From assembly GCA_903938815.1 (NCBI GenBank), contig CAJAES010000057.1, positions 1-46,134 on the forward strand: a stretch of DNA of 46,134 nt. The letters run 5' to 3'. The position numbers and the translations under genes are program-made. Within the stretch, counting starts at the first letter, position 1. Each line of letters opens with the position of its first letter. The notes beneath the pieces are model-generated. The model worked only from the letters and a program-made list of their open reading frames with translations, was not told the origin of the DNA and ran no database searches. Shown in pieces: positions 17,659-25,549 of the stretch. This DNA comes from an uncultured beta proteobacterium. Its GTDB lineage: Bacteria > Pseudomonadota > Gammaproteobacteria > Burkholderiales > Burkholderiaceae_C.

Positions 17659-18770
17659 AGCGCGTGCTGCTGGCCGGAGGTGGCCACGCCCATGTGCACG
17701 TGCTGCAGGCCGCCGCGCGCGAGCCCTTCGCCGGGGCTGCGCTCACGCTGGTCACGCCGTTCGCGCGCCAGATGTACTCGGGCATGCTGCCCGGCTTCGT
17801 GGCCGGCCACTACCGGGTCGAGCAGTGCGCCATTCCGCTGCCCGGCCTGGCGGCGGCGGCGCACGTGGAGCTCATCGAAGGCCGCATCACCGCGCTGGAC
17901 GCCGCGCAACGCCAGGCCACGCTGGCCGACGGGCGCGTGCTGCCCTACGACCTGCTGTCGCTGGACACCGGCCCGGTGATGGACCGCGACATCATCCCCG
18001 GCGCGCGCGAGAACGCCCTGTTCCTGCGCCCGGTGGAGCACTTCGTGCAGCTCTACGAGCGCGTGCTGGAGCAGGCCGCCCGGCGCGCGCTGGACGTGGC
18101 CGTGGTCGGCGGCGGTGCCGGCGGGTTCGAGCTGGCGCTGGCGCTGGCGTGGCGGCTGCAGCGGCTCGGCACGGGCTCGCGCGTGTCGCTCGTGGCCGGC
18201 GCCGCCGGCCCCTTGTCGACCTTCGTGCCCGCCGTGCGTCGCCATGCCATGGCTGCGCTCAGGCGGGCCCGCGTCACGGTGCTGCCCTTCGCCTGTGTCG
18301 AGATCGGCAGCGGCTTCGTGCGGCTGGACAACGGCGCCCGCCTGGCCTGCGACGTGCCGCTGCTGGCCATCGGCACGCAGGCGCCGCCCTGGCTGGCGGG
18401 CAGCGGCCTGGCGCTGGACGATCGCGGTTTCGTGGCCACCGGGCCCACGCTGCAGAGCCGCTCGCACCCGGAAGTCTTCGCGGCCGGCGACGTGGCCTCG
18501 CGCACCGACGCGCCGCATCCCAAGAGCGGCGTGCACGCCGTGCGCGCCGGCCCGCCGCTGGCCTTGAACCTGCGGCGCGCGGTGGGCGGCGGCGAGCTGA
18601 TGCCGCACATGCCGCAGCACCGCACGCTGTACCTGCTGGCCACGGGCGGGCGGCACGCCATCGCGTCCTGGGGCAAGCTGGCGGCTGCCGGCGGCTGGGT
18701 CTGGCACTGGAAGGACCGCATCGACCGCGGCTTCGTGCAGCGCTACACGCTCACTTCGGGCGGAAGCTGA
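17655..18770 (+). CDS. FAD-dependent NAD(P)H dehydrogenase-like oxidoreductase
   Basis: The 371-residue flavoprotein resembles type II NADH dehydrogenases and the N-terminal oxidoreductase half of some SelD proteins. The first Rossmann motif is LLAGGGHAHVHVL (residues 5-17), a variant with two His. The second is AVVGGGAGGFELALALA (about 149-165). A FAD-contacting VFAAGDVA lies near residue 275. There is no C-terminal transmembrane anchor and no selenophosphate synthetase domain. The gene overlaps the DUF3047 gene by 4 bp and closes the 11-gene run. Its last 20 bp overlap the 3' end of tolA on the other strand, leaving no room for separate terminators. Confidence 0.82.
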   Translation: MKRVLLAGGGHAHVHVLQAAAREPFAGAALTLVTPFARQMYSGMLPGFVAGHYRVEQCAIPLPGLAAAAHVELIEGRITALDAAQRQATLADGRVLPYDLLSLDTGPVMDRDIIPGARENALFLRPVEHFVQLYERVLEQAARRALDVAVVGGGAGGFELALALAWRLQRLGTGSRVSLVAGAAGPLSTFVPAVRRHAMAALRRARVTVLPFACVEIGSGFVRLDNGARLACDVPLLAIGTQAPPWLAGSGLALDDRGFVATGPTLQSRSHPEVFAAGDVASRTDAPHPKSGVHAVRAGPPLALNLRRAVGGGELMPHMPQHRTLYLLATGGRHAIASWGKLAAAGGWVWHWKDRIDRGFVQRYTLTSGGS

Positions 18771-19596
18771 TCTCGATCAGCGCGGGCACGCGCCCGGTCT
18801 CGTCGGTGGGCAGGGTCTCGGTGGCGTCCACGGCGCGCATCACCATGGTGTCCCAGGTGGCGTTGCCGCTGCTCTTCGTGAGCTTGCGCGACAGCACCGT
18901 GCCGGTGGATGTGGCGCGCAGTTCCACCACCACCTCCAGCGTGGCCGGCAGGTTGTCGGTCGAACCGCGCAGCTTGCCCTTGACGTAGGCGCGCAGCTTG
19001 TCGCCGTAGGCGGCGGACGGGCCGGCGTTCGCGGCGGCGTCACCGGTGCCGCCGGTCTTGCTGCCGCCGGCCTGGGCGAGCAGGCGCTTCAGGTTCTCCT
19101 GCCGCTGGGCCTCCAGGCGCTGTTCCTCGGCGGCCTTGGCAGCCTTGTCGGAAGCGGCCTTCGCCACCTTGTCGGACGCCAGTTTCCCGGCCTTCTCGGC
19201 CCGGTCAGCGGCTTCCCGCTTCTTGTTCGCCAGCGCCTCGGCCTTCAGCTGTTCCTGTCGTTCCTGCTTCTGCTTGCGTGCGGCCGATTCCTCCGCCAGT
19301 TCGGCGGCCTTGGCGCGCGCGCGTTCCTTCTCCAGCGCGATGTCGGCCGCGCTCGGGCCCGGGGGCGGCGGTGCGGGGGCAGCGACTTGCGGGGCGGGTC
19401 GCGGCACCGGAGGCGGAGGTGGCGGGGGCGGAGGCGCCGGCTCGGGCGCGGCCGCCTGGGGCGCAGCCACCTGCGGCAGCGCGGCCCACAGTTCGGCCGA
19501 CAGGACTTCCTCGTCGCGCTGGCGCCAGTCGACGCCCAGCGCCAGCGCGCCGATGAGGCCCGCGTGCACCAGCAGCGCCAGCAGCGCGCCCGGCAC
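18751..19596 (-). CDS. tolA: Cell envelope protein TolA
   Basis: TolA links the inner-membrane TolQR motor to outer-membrane partners. From the GTG at 19596 it is 281 residues: one N-terminal helix with a buried His (LLALLVHAGLIGALAL), a Pro/Ala stretch of mostly prolines (about 50-85), a long Ala/Lys/Glu/Arg coiled-coil (about 87-175), and a C-terminal TonB/TolA domain (about 195-281). The GTG start leaves only MPG before the helix and has a poor ribosome site. An in-frame CTG at 19653, right after the tolR stop and preceded by AGGGAGG, would add the usual cytoplasmic N-tail (300 residues in all); see the findings. Confidence 0.85.
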   Translation of the reverse strand: MPGALLALLVHAGLIGALALGVDWRQRDEEVLSAELWAALPQVAAPQAAAPEPAPPPPPPPPPVPRPAPQVAAPAPPPPGPSAADIALEKERARAKAAELAEESAARKQKQERQEQLKAEALANKKREAADRAEKAGKLASDKVAKAASDKAAKAAEEQRLEAQRQENLKRLLAQAGGSKTGGTGDAAANAGPSAAYGDKLRAYVKGKLRGSTDNLPATLEVVVELRATSTGTVLSRKLTKSSGNATWDTMVMRAVDATETLPTDETGRVPALIEISFRPK

Positions 19597-19654
19597 CAGG
19601 CCGCCGGGCTGGCGCGGCAGCAGGGCGTCGTGCGAGAGGCTCGCGGCGCTCAGT

Positions 19655-20089
19655 TCAGCCTCCCTGCTGAACCGACAGTCCCACGCGCTTCACGCCGCTC
19701 TTCTGCAGCGTGTCCATCACGCGCACGACGGTGTCGTACTTGACGTTGCGGTCGGCGCTGATCACGACAGGTACGTCCGCGTTCCCGCGCTGGCGGTCGC
19801 GCACGCGGGCGGCCAGTTGCGCCATCGTCACGGCCGTCGGCTCCTCGGCCTCGGCGCCGCGCGTGCGCAGGCGCAGCTTCTCGTCCAGGCCCACGATGAC
19901 CTCCACCACGCGCTGTTCGGCCTGCCTGGCCCGGCCCACGCTGGGCAGGTCCACCACGCCGGTGGTGATGAGGGGCGCGGTCACCATGAAGATGATCAGC
20001 AGCACCAGCATCACGTCGATGAACGGGACCATGTTGATCTCGTTCATCGCGCGGCGCCCGCGCCCGGAGCGTCCTGTCACGGCGGGCAT
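19655..20089 (-). CDS. tolR: Tol-Pal motor protein TolR (ExbD family)
   Basis: This 144-residue protein has a short cytoplasmic tail, one transmembrane helix (about 20-40) with the essential proton-channel Asp25 in FIDVMLVLLIIF, and a periplasmic domain ending in VGLSVQQGG. With TolQ it forms the proton-driven motor that energises TolA. The last codons GGA-GGC also make up a Shine-Dalgarno-like AGGGAGG, positioned for a CTG start of tolA. It begins 4 nt after the tolQ stop. Confidence 0.93.
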   Translation of the reverse strand: MPAVTGRSGRGRRAMNEINMVPFIDVMLVLLIIFMVTAPLITTGVVDLPSVGRARQAEQRVVEVIVGLDEKLRLRTRGAEAEEPTAVTMAQLAARVRDRQRGNADVPVVISADRNVKYDTVVRVMDTLQKSGVKRVGLSVQQGG

Positions 20090-20093
20090 CGGG

Positions 20094-20786
20094 TCACCTC
20101 GTCGGCGCCTGCGCGGGCGCCGTGCCGGCGTTGCGCTGCAGGATGTTCAGGAACTCCTCGATGAAGGTCTCGAGCTGGATCGCGATGCGGTCGATGTCGC
20201 GCGCGAACCGGTTGTAGGCGATGACGGCGGGGATGGCGGCGAACAGCCCGATGGCCGTGGCCACCAGCGCCTCGGCGATGCCCGGCGCCACCGTGGCCAG
20301 GGTCACCTGCTGCATGTTGGACAGGCCGACGAACGCATGCATGATCCCCCACACGGTGCCGAACAGGCCCACGTACGGGCTGACCGAGGCCACGCTGGCC
20401 AGGAAGCTCAGGTTGCTCTCCACCACGTCGAGTTCGCGCTGGAAGCTCGCACGCATGGCGCGGCGGGCGCCGTCCAGCTGCGCGCCGGGCTCCAGGCGCC
20501 GCTCGCGCAGCTTCAGGAACTCGCGCATGCCGCTGGCGAAGATGCGCTCCATTGGCGAGCCATCTACCTTCTTCGCGGCCTCGGCGCTCAGCTCGGTCAG
20601 GCTGCGGCCGGACCAGAACTCGCGCTCGAAATCCTCGTTGCCGCGGCGCACGCGCTTGAGGCCGAAGACCTTGCCGAAGATGACCGTCCAGCTGGCCAGC
20701 GAGGTGAACATCAGCCCCGCCATCACGAGCTGGACGACGAGACTGGCCTGCAGCACCAGCGAGACGATGGACATGTCCTGGTTCAT
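20094..20786 (-). CDS. tolQ: Tol-Pal motor protein TolQ (ExbB family)
   Basis: The 230-residue MotA/TolQ/ExbB channel protein has three membrane helices, near residues 14-36, 130-155 and 165-190. The conserved block is SPYVGLFGTVWGIMHAF and then IAEALVATAIGLFAAIPAVIAYN. The ATG at 20786 is used because it overlaps the ybgC stop (ATGA) and matches the family N-terminus; an open frame upstream belongs to the ybgC region. The gene acts with TolR and TolA in envelope constriction and outer-membrane stability. Confidence 0.94.
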   Translation of the reverse strand: MNQDMSIVSLVLQASLVVQLVMAGLMFTSLASWTVIFGKVFGLKRVRRGNEDFEREFWSGRSLTELSAEAAKKVDGSPMERIFASGMREFLKLRERRLEPGAQLDGARRAMRASFQRELDVVESNLSFLASVASVSPYVGLFGTVWGIMHAFVGLSNMQQVTLATVAPGIAEALVATAIGLFAAIPAVIAYNRFARDIDRIAIQLETFIEEFLNILQRNAGTAPAQAPTR

Positions 20787-21256
20787 GCGAGGGACCGGAG
20801 TAGGGATTCGGGGATGCGCCTCAAGCGCAGCGTGGCGGCGTCGACGCAGCCTATTCGGATGTCGCCTTCGGCCAGGAGTTCCGTGCCGCGCCAGGCGCTC
20901 TGCGCGATGTGCATCGACGCGCGGCCCGCTTCGCGCAGTGTGGCGGTGATCTCCAGCCAGTCGTCCAGGCGCGCCGGACGCAGGTAGCGCACCTGCGTCT
21001 CGCTGACCACGAACATCAGGCCCGAGGTCTCCCGCAGGGCCTGCTGCTCGATGCCGAGCGAGCGCAGCCACTCGGTGCGCGCGCGCTCGAAGAACTTCAG
21101 GTAGTTGGCGTAGAAGACGATGCCGCCGGCATCGGTGTCTTCCCAGTACACGCGCAGGGCGTGCCGGAAGGCTTCACGTTCGTCTGTCCCGGAAGATGTC
21201 CGGGGAGATGTCCCGGAAAATGTCCGGGTAGGGGTCTGGGGCGGTGTCTGGCGCAT
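20783..21256 (-). CDS. ybgC: Acyl-CoA thioester hydrolase YbgC
   Basis: The 157-residue hotdog-fold thioesterase has the 4-hydroxybenzoyl-CoA thioesterase signature VYWEDTDAGGIVFYANYLKF (starting near residue 36), including the catalytic Asp. It is the usual first gene of the tol-pal cluster. Its N-terminal 24 residues are unusual, Thr/Ser/Pro-rich, and encoded largely by a 12-bp tandem repeat (21185-21232). The family normally starts just before the hotdog core. The ATG overlaps no upstream gene and has its own promoter-like sequence. Confidence 0.88.
   Translation of the reverse strand: MRQTPPQTPTRTFSGTSPRTSSGTDEREAFRHALRVYWEDTDAGGIVFYANYLKFFERARTEWLRSLGIEQQALRETSGLMFVVSETQVRYLRPARLDDWLEITATLREAGRASMHIAQSAWRGTELLAEGDIRIGCVDAATLRLRRIPESLLRSLA
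21185..21232. repeat. 12-bp tandem repeat within the start of ybgC
   Basis: Four imperfect copies of the unit TGTCCCGGAAGA lie head to tail at 21185, 21197, 21209 and 21221. They are TGTCCCGGAAGA, TGTCCGGGGAGA, TGTCCCGGAAAA and TGTCCGGGTAGG. Being multiples of three they keep the ybgC frame open and encode a Thr/Ser-rich N-terminal tail. Repeat number could vary between strains. Confidence 0.7.
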
Positions 21257-21267
21257 CGGCCCGAGCC

Positions 21268-21295
21268 ATTATGCAAGACCCGACCGCGTCGTCAG
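21268..21295 (-). promoter_or_regulatory. Predicted promoter of ybgC-tolQRA
   Basis: On the minus strand, CTGACG (21295-21290) and CATAAT (21273-21268) are separated by 16 bp. The -35 box overlaps the stop codon of the upstream lipoprotein gene. Transcription would start near 21261, only about 5 nt before the ybgC ATG, so the message could be nearly leaderless. Confidence 0.4.
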
Positions 21296-21708
21296 GGCGC
21301 TGTCACGCGCCGATACACCGGGCCCCACATCGGGTGGCCGGCCTCCGCACGCGCCAGCTCGAACGCCGGGTCCGCGCCGCGCGCGGCGCGGAACGACGCC
21401 TCGCATTCCGCCTCGCGCGCACTGGTGCAGGCGATGAAGGCGATGAGCTTGTGGGCCGTGGCGCGGTCGCGCGTGCTGGCCAGGCCGGCGTCGAGCGCTC
21501 GCTTCAGCGAGACCTCGGCGCTGGCGTACTGGCCTTCGTCGTAGAGCCGTATGCCCTCGATCAGCGCGCGCTCCGGGGCGCGTTCCATCAGTTCGGCCAG
21601 GCCGGAAGCCGGGGCCGGCGCCGGTGCAGCCGGCGGGGCCGTTGCGCAGCCGGACAGCGCGGTGGCCGCTGCAACGGCCGCGGCGAGTAGCCAGGTGTGG
21701 AGTCTCAT
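21292..21708 (-). CDS. TPR-type lipoprotein (resembles T6SS-associated TssQ family)
   Basis: The 138-residue lipoprotein has a signal peptide ending in the lipobox LSGC (Cys21), then a Pro/Ala linker and tetratricopeptide-like helices (about 38-115; IRLYDEGQYASAEVSLKRALDAG is TPR-like). Proteins of this length and pattern in Burkholderiales are commonly labelled TssQ-family T6SS-associated lipoproteins; no other T6SS gene is in the window. Its ATG overlaps the stop of the Ser/Thr kinase gene by 4 bp, so kinase and lipoprotein are made together. Four Cys outside the lipobox region are not obviously arranged as a metal site. Confidence 0.7.
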   Translation of the reverse strand: MRLHTWLLAAAVAAATALSGCATAPPAAPAPAPASGLAELMERAPERALIEGIRLYDEGQYASAEVSLKRALDAGLASTRDRATAHKLIAFIACTSAREAECEASFRAARGADPAFELARAEAGHPMWGPVYRRVTAP

Positions 21709-23297
21709 GATCCGAAGCGGTGTCTGATCACCGCGGGCTTGTCGGGGTGGACCTCCACGCGGGCGGTGAAGGGCGGAAAGTCGCCGTTGCGGATGACGAC
21801 TTCATGGGTGCCGGCCGGCAACTCCAGCCGCACCAGGGGTGGTGTGATGCCGGCGGGACGACCGTCGATCTCGACCTCGCCCCAGGGGCTCACGGCCACC
21901 TGCACGACGCCCGACGCAAGCGGCGCCGCCACCACGGGCTGCGCGGCCACGGGCTTGCGCGCTGGCGCGGGCGCAACCTTCGCGGGCCGGGGTGTGGCCA
22001 CGACGGGCGCTGCCTTCGCTGCGACGACGGACTCGACGGGCGGCACGGGCGCCACCGGCGGCGGCTCGGTATCCGTAGCGGCGGTGGCTGCCAAGGGTGC
22101 AGGCAAGGGTGCAGGCAAGGGCGCCGGTGCGACAGCCGCTGGCGGCGAGAGTGTCACGACCGTCTCCGGCCGATCGCGCAGCGTCCACAGGCCGACGGCG
22201 ATCACGAGCCCGCCGATCGCGAAGCCGGGCCATCGCCTGGGCAGGATGCGCGGGCGCGGTTTCGCGGCGGCCTCGGGCAGCATCGGGTCGGCGTGCACGG
22301 TCGGGTCCTGCCAGTGGCGCAGCGCCTGGGCGAGTTCGGCCGCGCTCGCGTGGCGATCGGCGGGGTCGCGCGCCATGGCGCGGGCGCACACGCCGGCCAG
22401 GCCCGGCGGCACGCCCGGCTGAATCTCGTTGGCCGGCGCCGGATGCCCGTGCAGCACGGCGTTGATGATCTGCTCGAGCGTGTTGCCCTCGAACGCCTTG
22501 CGGCCCGCCAGCAGCTCGTACAGCACGACTCCGAGCGCGTAGACATCGGTGCGGGCGTCGATCGTGCCGCCCTGCAACTGCTCGGGAGCCAGGTAGTGCG
22601 GCGAGCCGGCCACCAGGCCTTCGAGCGCCGGCACGGCCACGCTCTTGGCGCCGTGGGCCACGCGCGCGATGCCGAAGTCCAGCACCGTCGGGCGGTCCTT
22701 GCGGGTCAGGAAGATGTTGGCGGGCTTGATGTCGCAATGCACGACCCCGCGCGCATGGGCGTAGGCCAGCGCATCGGCCACGCGGCGCACCAGATGCGCC
22801 GCGCCCGGCGCCGAAGGGCGCCAGCCCGAGGACAGCGCCTGGCGCATGTCGCGCCCCTGCAGCCGTTCCATCGCGATGTAGACGCCGTGGGCCGACAGCC
22901 CGGCGTCGTGCACCGTGACGATGTGCGGGTGGTTCAGGCTCGCGACGGCCCGCGCCTCGTTCAGGAACAAGCCGTCCAGCGCCACGCGCTCGGGCATCTC
23001 CACCTTGAACTGCAGCGTCTTCACGGCCACCGTGCGCGAAAGCAGCGGGTCCCAGGCTTCGTACACGCTGCCCAGGCCGCCTTCGCCCAGCTTGTGCTTG
23101 AGCGCGTAGCGCCCGATGTGGCTGAGCGTGGGCTCGGCGGCCAGATCGGCCGTTTCGGCGGCAGGCAGGCCCGACTCGCCCGGCTCCGTCAGGGTGCCAG
23201 GCAGGCTGCCGTCCAGCATCGGTGGCATGGAGGCCACCGTGGCAGCGAAGTCGGAGTCGGCACCGTCGTTGTCGGTGCGCTGAAATGGTTTTCGCAC
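21705..23297 (-). CDS. Membrane Ser/Thr protein kinase with C-terminal PEGA-like domain
   Basis: The 530-residue product has a disordered N-tail (1-60), a Hanks-type kinase (about 63-335), a transmembrane helix (about 347-365), a Pro/Ala linker containing a 12-bp DNA repeat, and a PEGA-like periplasmic domain (about 460-525; EVEIDGRPAG and LPAGTHEVVI). Kinase motifs are the glycine loop GEGGLGSVYE (71-80), Lys93 in VAVK, catalytic Asp189 and DFG (207-209). The HRD arginine is replaced by cysteine (HCD, 187-189), so this is a non-RD kinase. Translation starts at GTG 23297 without a good ribosome site. The layout resembles PpkA-like kinases. Confidence 0.85.
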   Translation of the reverse strand: MRKPFQRTDNDGADSDFAATVASMPPMLDGSLPGTLTEPGESGLPAAETADLAAEPTLSHIGRYALKHKLGEGGLGSVYEAWDPLLSRTVAVKTLQFKVEMPERVALDGLFLNEARAVASLNHPHIVTVHDAGLSAHGVYIAMERLQGRDMRQALSSGWRPSAPGAAHLVRRVADALAYAHARGVVHCDIKPANIFLTRKDRPTVLDFGIARVAHGAKSVAVPALEGLVAGSPHYLAPEQLQGGTIDARTDVYALGVVLYELLAGRKAFEGNTLEQIINAVLHGHPAPANEIQPGVPPGLAGVCARAMARDPADRHASAAELAQALRHWQDPTVHADPMLPEAAAKPRPRILPRRWPGFAIGGLVIAVGLWTLRDRPETVVTLSPPAAVAPAPLPAPLPAPLAATAATDTEPPPVAPVPPVESVVAAKAAPVVATPRPAKVAPAPARKPVAAQPVVAAPLASGVVQVAVSPWGEVEIDGRPAGITPPLVRLELPAGTHEVVIRNGDFPPFTARVEVHPDKPAVIRHRFGS

Positions 23298-23405
23298 GAT
23301 GCCGGAGCTTAGGAGCCCCGCACGGCCTTCAGCCGTCGAAAAGCGTGGGAATCGCCCGCTGGTTAACGGCTTGTCACCAGTCGATACGCCCGACGTGGCA
23401 CTGTT

Positions 23406-24587
23406 TCACGCCAGTTCCCGGCGCAGCCGCGCCATGGCGGTCTCCAACTGCGGCAACGCGCTCGCGAACGACAGCCTCAGGTAGCGCTCTGCCGCGGCTG
23501 GACCGAAGTCGCGCCCCGGGGTCAGGGCCACGTGGGCGCGGCGCATCATGGCGTCGCAGAAATCCCAGCTGCTGGCGCTGTGCCGGCTGCAGTCGGCCCA
23601 GACATAGAAGGCGCCGTCGGGCACCACGGGCACGTCCAGGCCCAGCGCCCGCAGCGCCGGCACGACGTAATCGCGCCGGGCCCGGAAGGCGTCGCGCCTG
23701 CGCTCGAATTCAGCGATGGACTCCGGCTCGAAGCACGCAAGCGCCGCGCGCTGCGCGACCGTGGACGCGCAGATGTACAGGTTCTGCGCGAGCTTCTCGA
23801 CTGCGGGCACCAGCGCGGGCGGCAGCACCACCCAGCCCAGACGCCAGCCCGTCATGCTGAAGTACTTGGAGAAGCTGTTGATCGAGATGACGTCGTCGCC
23901 CAGCGCCAGCGCGCTGGTGCTGAAGCGGTCGTCGTAGCTCAGGCCGAGGTAGATCTCGTCGACGATCGTCACGCCGCCTCGCTCGCGCACGGCCTGCACG
24001 ATGGCGGCCATCTCGGACGGCGCGATGGACGTGCCCGTGGGGTTGGACGGCGAGGCCAGCAGCACGCCGCGCGTGGCGGGCCTCCAGTGCGCGCGCACCG
24101 AGTCGGCGTCGAGCTGGAAGCGGGCCTCCGGCCCTGCCGGCAGCAGGCGCGGCGTGGCGCCCGTGGCCGTCACGAAATGGCGGTTGCAGGGGTAGCTGGG
24201 GTCGGGCAGCAGCACTTCGTCACCGGCCTCGAACAGCGCCAGCGTGACGAGCTGCAGCGCCGCCGAAGCGCCCGCCGTGATGAGGATGCGGGACGGGTCC
24301 ACGTGCAGCCCGAAGCGCGTGCCGTACCAGGCCGCGATGCGTTCGCGCAGGGCAGGGTCGCCCAGGGCGGGGGTGTACTGCGTGCGGCCTTCGCGCAGGC
24401 ATTCCCCGGCTGCCTGCAGCACGAGAGGCGGCGCCGTGAAATCGGGCTCGCCGATGTTCAGGAAGATCATCGGCTCGCCGCCCTGCGCGGGGTCGCAGGC
24501 GGGGCTGCGCGCCAGGGCCTCGGCGGCCTTGGCGCACTCCATCACGTAGAACGGCTCGATGCGGTCGAGCCGGCTCGCCGTCCTCAC
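23406..24587 (-). CDS. PLP-dependent aminotransferase (class I/II)
   Basis: The 393-residue fold-type I aminotransferase of the aspartate-aminotransferase superfamily shows [13 protein letters not shown] near the N-terminus, [18 protein letters not shown], and the PLP-lysine motif [15 protein letters not shown]. The substrate cannot be told from sequence. It starts at GTG 24587, which overlaps the nusB TGA (GTGA) and gives the usual family N-terminus ([13 protein letters not shown]). The minus-strand order ribBA-ribH-nusB-aminotransferase is a conserved Burkholderiales arrangement. Confidence 0.88.
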   Translation of the reverse strand: MRTASRLDRIEPFYVMECAKAAEALARSPACDPAQGGEPMIFLNIGEPDFTAPPLVLQAAGECLREGRTQYTPALGDPALRERIAAWYGTRFGLHVDPSRILITAGASAALQLVTLALFEAGDEVLLPDPSYPCNRHFVTATGATPRLLPAGPEARFQLDADSVRAHWRPATRGVLLASPSNPTGTSIAPSEMAAIVQAVRERGGVTIVDEIYLGLSYDDRFSTSALALGDDVISINSFSKYFSMTGWRLGWVVLPPALVPAVEKLAQNLYICASTVAQRAALACFEPESIAEFERRRDAFRARRDYVVPALRALGLDVPVVPDGAFYVWADCSRHSASSWDFCDAMMRRAHVALTPGRDFGPAAAERYLRLSFASALPQLETAMARLRRELA

Positions 24588-25078
24588 CGCGCAGCGCGCG
24601 CGGCCTGCACTTCCAGGGGGCGCAGGTCGGCGGCGGCCTTGTCCAGCACGCCGTTGACGTACTTGTGGCCGTCGGTGCCGCCGAACGACTTGGCCAGTTC
24701 GACCGCCTCGTTGATGGCGACGCGGTAGGGCACGTCGATGCAGTGCTTGAGCTCGTAGGCGCCGATCAGCAGCACGCCATGCTCGATGGGCGAGAGCTGC
24801 GTCGTGCGGCGGTCCACGTGTCGCGCCAGCACGGCGTCCAGCGCACTGGCTTCGGCGATGCAGCCGTGCAGCAGCGCATCGAAGTGCGTGCGATCGGCCT
24901 TGTCGAAGCCTTCCTGCTCGCGCATGTGGGCATCGACCACGGCGGCCTCGTCGCCGGAGAGCAGCCACTGGTACAGGCCCTGCAGCGCGAGTTCGCGCGA
25001 GCGGCGCCGCGGCGAGGTCTTCGCGGGCGGGCGACCCTTCTTGGCGGGGGGCGTCGGCTTGCTGGGTTCGGTGCTCAC
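24584..25078 (-). CDS. nusB: Transcription antitermination factor NusB
   Basis: The 164-residue protein starts with a Lys/Pro-rich tail, then [19 protein letters not shown] and the all-helical NusB fold, ending with [22 protein letters not shown]. NusB with NusE (ribosomal protein S10) binds boxA RNA in rRNA transcripts to prevent early termination. The gene overlaps ribH by 4 bp and the aminotransferase by 4 bp. The ribH-nusB pairing is widely conserved. Confidence 0.95.
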   Translation of the reverse strand: MSTEPSKPTPPAKKGRPPAKTSPRRRSRELALQGLYQWLLSGDEAAVVDAHMREQEGFDKADRTHFDALLHGCIAEASALDAVLARHVDRRTTQLSPIEHGVLLIGAYELKHCIDVPYRVAINEAVELAKSFGGTDGHKYVNGVLDKAAADLRPLEVQAARAAR

Positions 25079-25539
25079 GGCAGGTCTTCCAGCAGGTTGG
25101 CCATTTCGACGGCCACGCGGGCGGCGTCGCGGCCCTTTTCCTCGGCGCGGGCCCAGGCCTGGGCTTCGTTCTCGACCGTCAGGATCGCGTTGGCGATGGG
25201 CACCCGGTGGTCCAGCGTCACGCGGGTGACGCCGGCGCCGCTTTCGTTGGCCACCAGTTCGAAGTGGTAGGTCTCGCCGCGAATGATGCAGCCCAGGGCC
25301 ACGAGTGCGTCGTAGTCGCCGTCCTCGGCCATGGCCTTCAGCACCACCGGCACCTCGAGCGCGCCGGGCACGGTGAGGTGGACGATGTCGCGCTCGGCCA
25401 CGCCCAACGCGGCCAGTTCGGCCAGGCAGGTTTCGGCCAGGCGGCTGGTGATGGCGTCGTTGAAGCGCGCGCGGACGATGCCGATGCGCAGGCCTTCACC
25501 CGAGAGTTCGCCGGACGTGCCTTTGTCGGCACCTTGCAT
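25075..25539 (-). CDS. ribH: 6,7-dimethyl-8-ribityllumazine synthase
   Basis: The 154-residue lumazine synthase performs the next-to-last step of riboflavin synthesis, joining the RibB product with the pyrimidine made through RibD. Signature segments are GIVRARFND near residue 20, [23 protein letters not shown], and the catalytic His in [13 protein letters not shown]. It lies 10 nt downstream of ribBA and overlaps nusB by 4 bp. Confidence 0.95.
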   Translation of the reverse strand: MQGADKGTSGELSGEGLRIGIVRARFNDAITSRLAETCLAELAALGVAERDIVHLTVPGALEVPVVLKAMAEDGDYDALVALGCIIRGETYHFELVANESGAGVTRVTLDHRVPIANAILTVENEAQAWARAEEKGRDAARVAVEMANLLEDLP

Positions 25540-25549
25540 GTTGAATCCT

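Noticed and set aside
17655..18770. Annotation as selenide water dikinase (SelD)
   Set aside because: Only the oxidoreductase-like part is present; the synthetase domain is missing.
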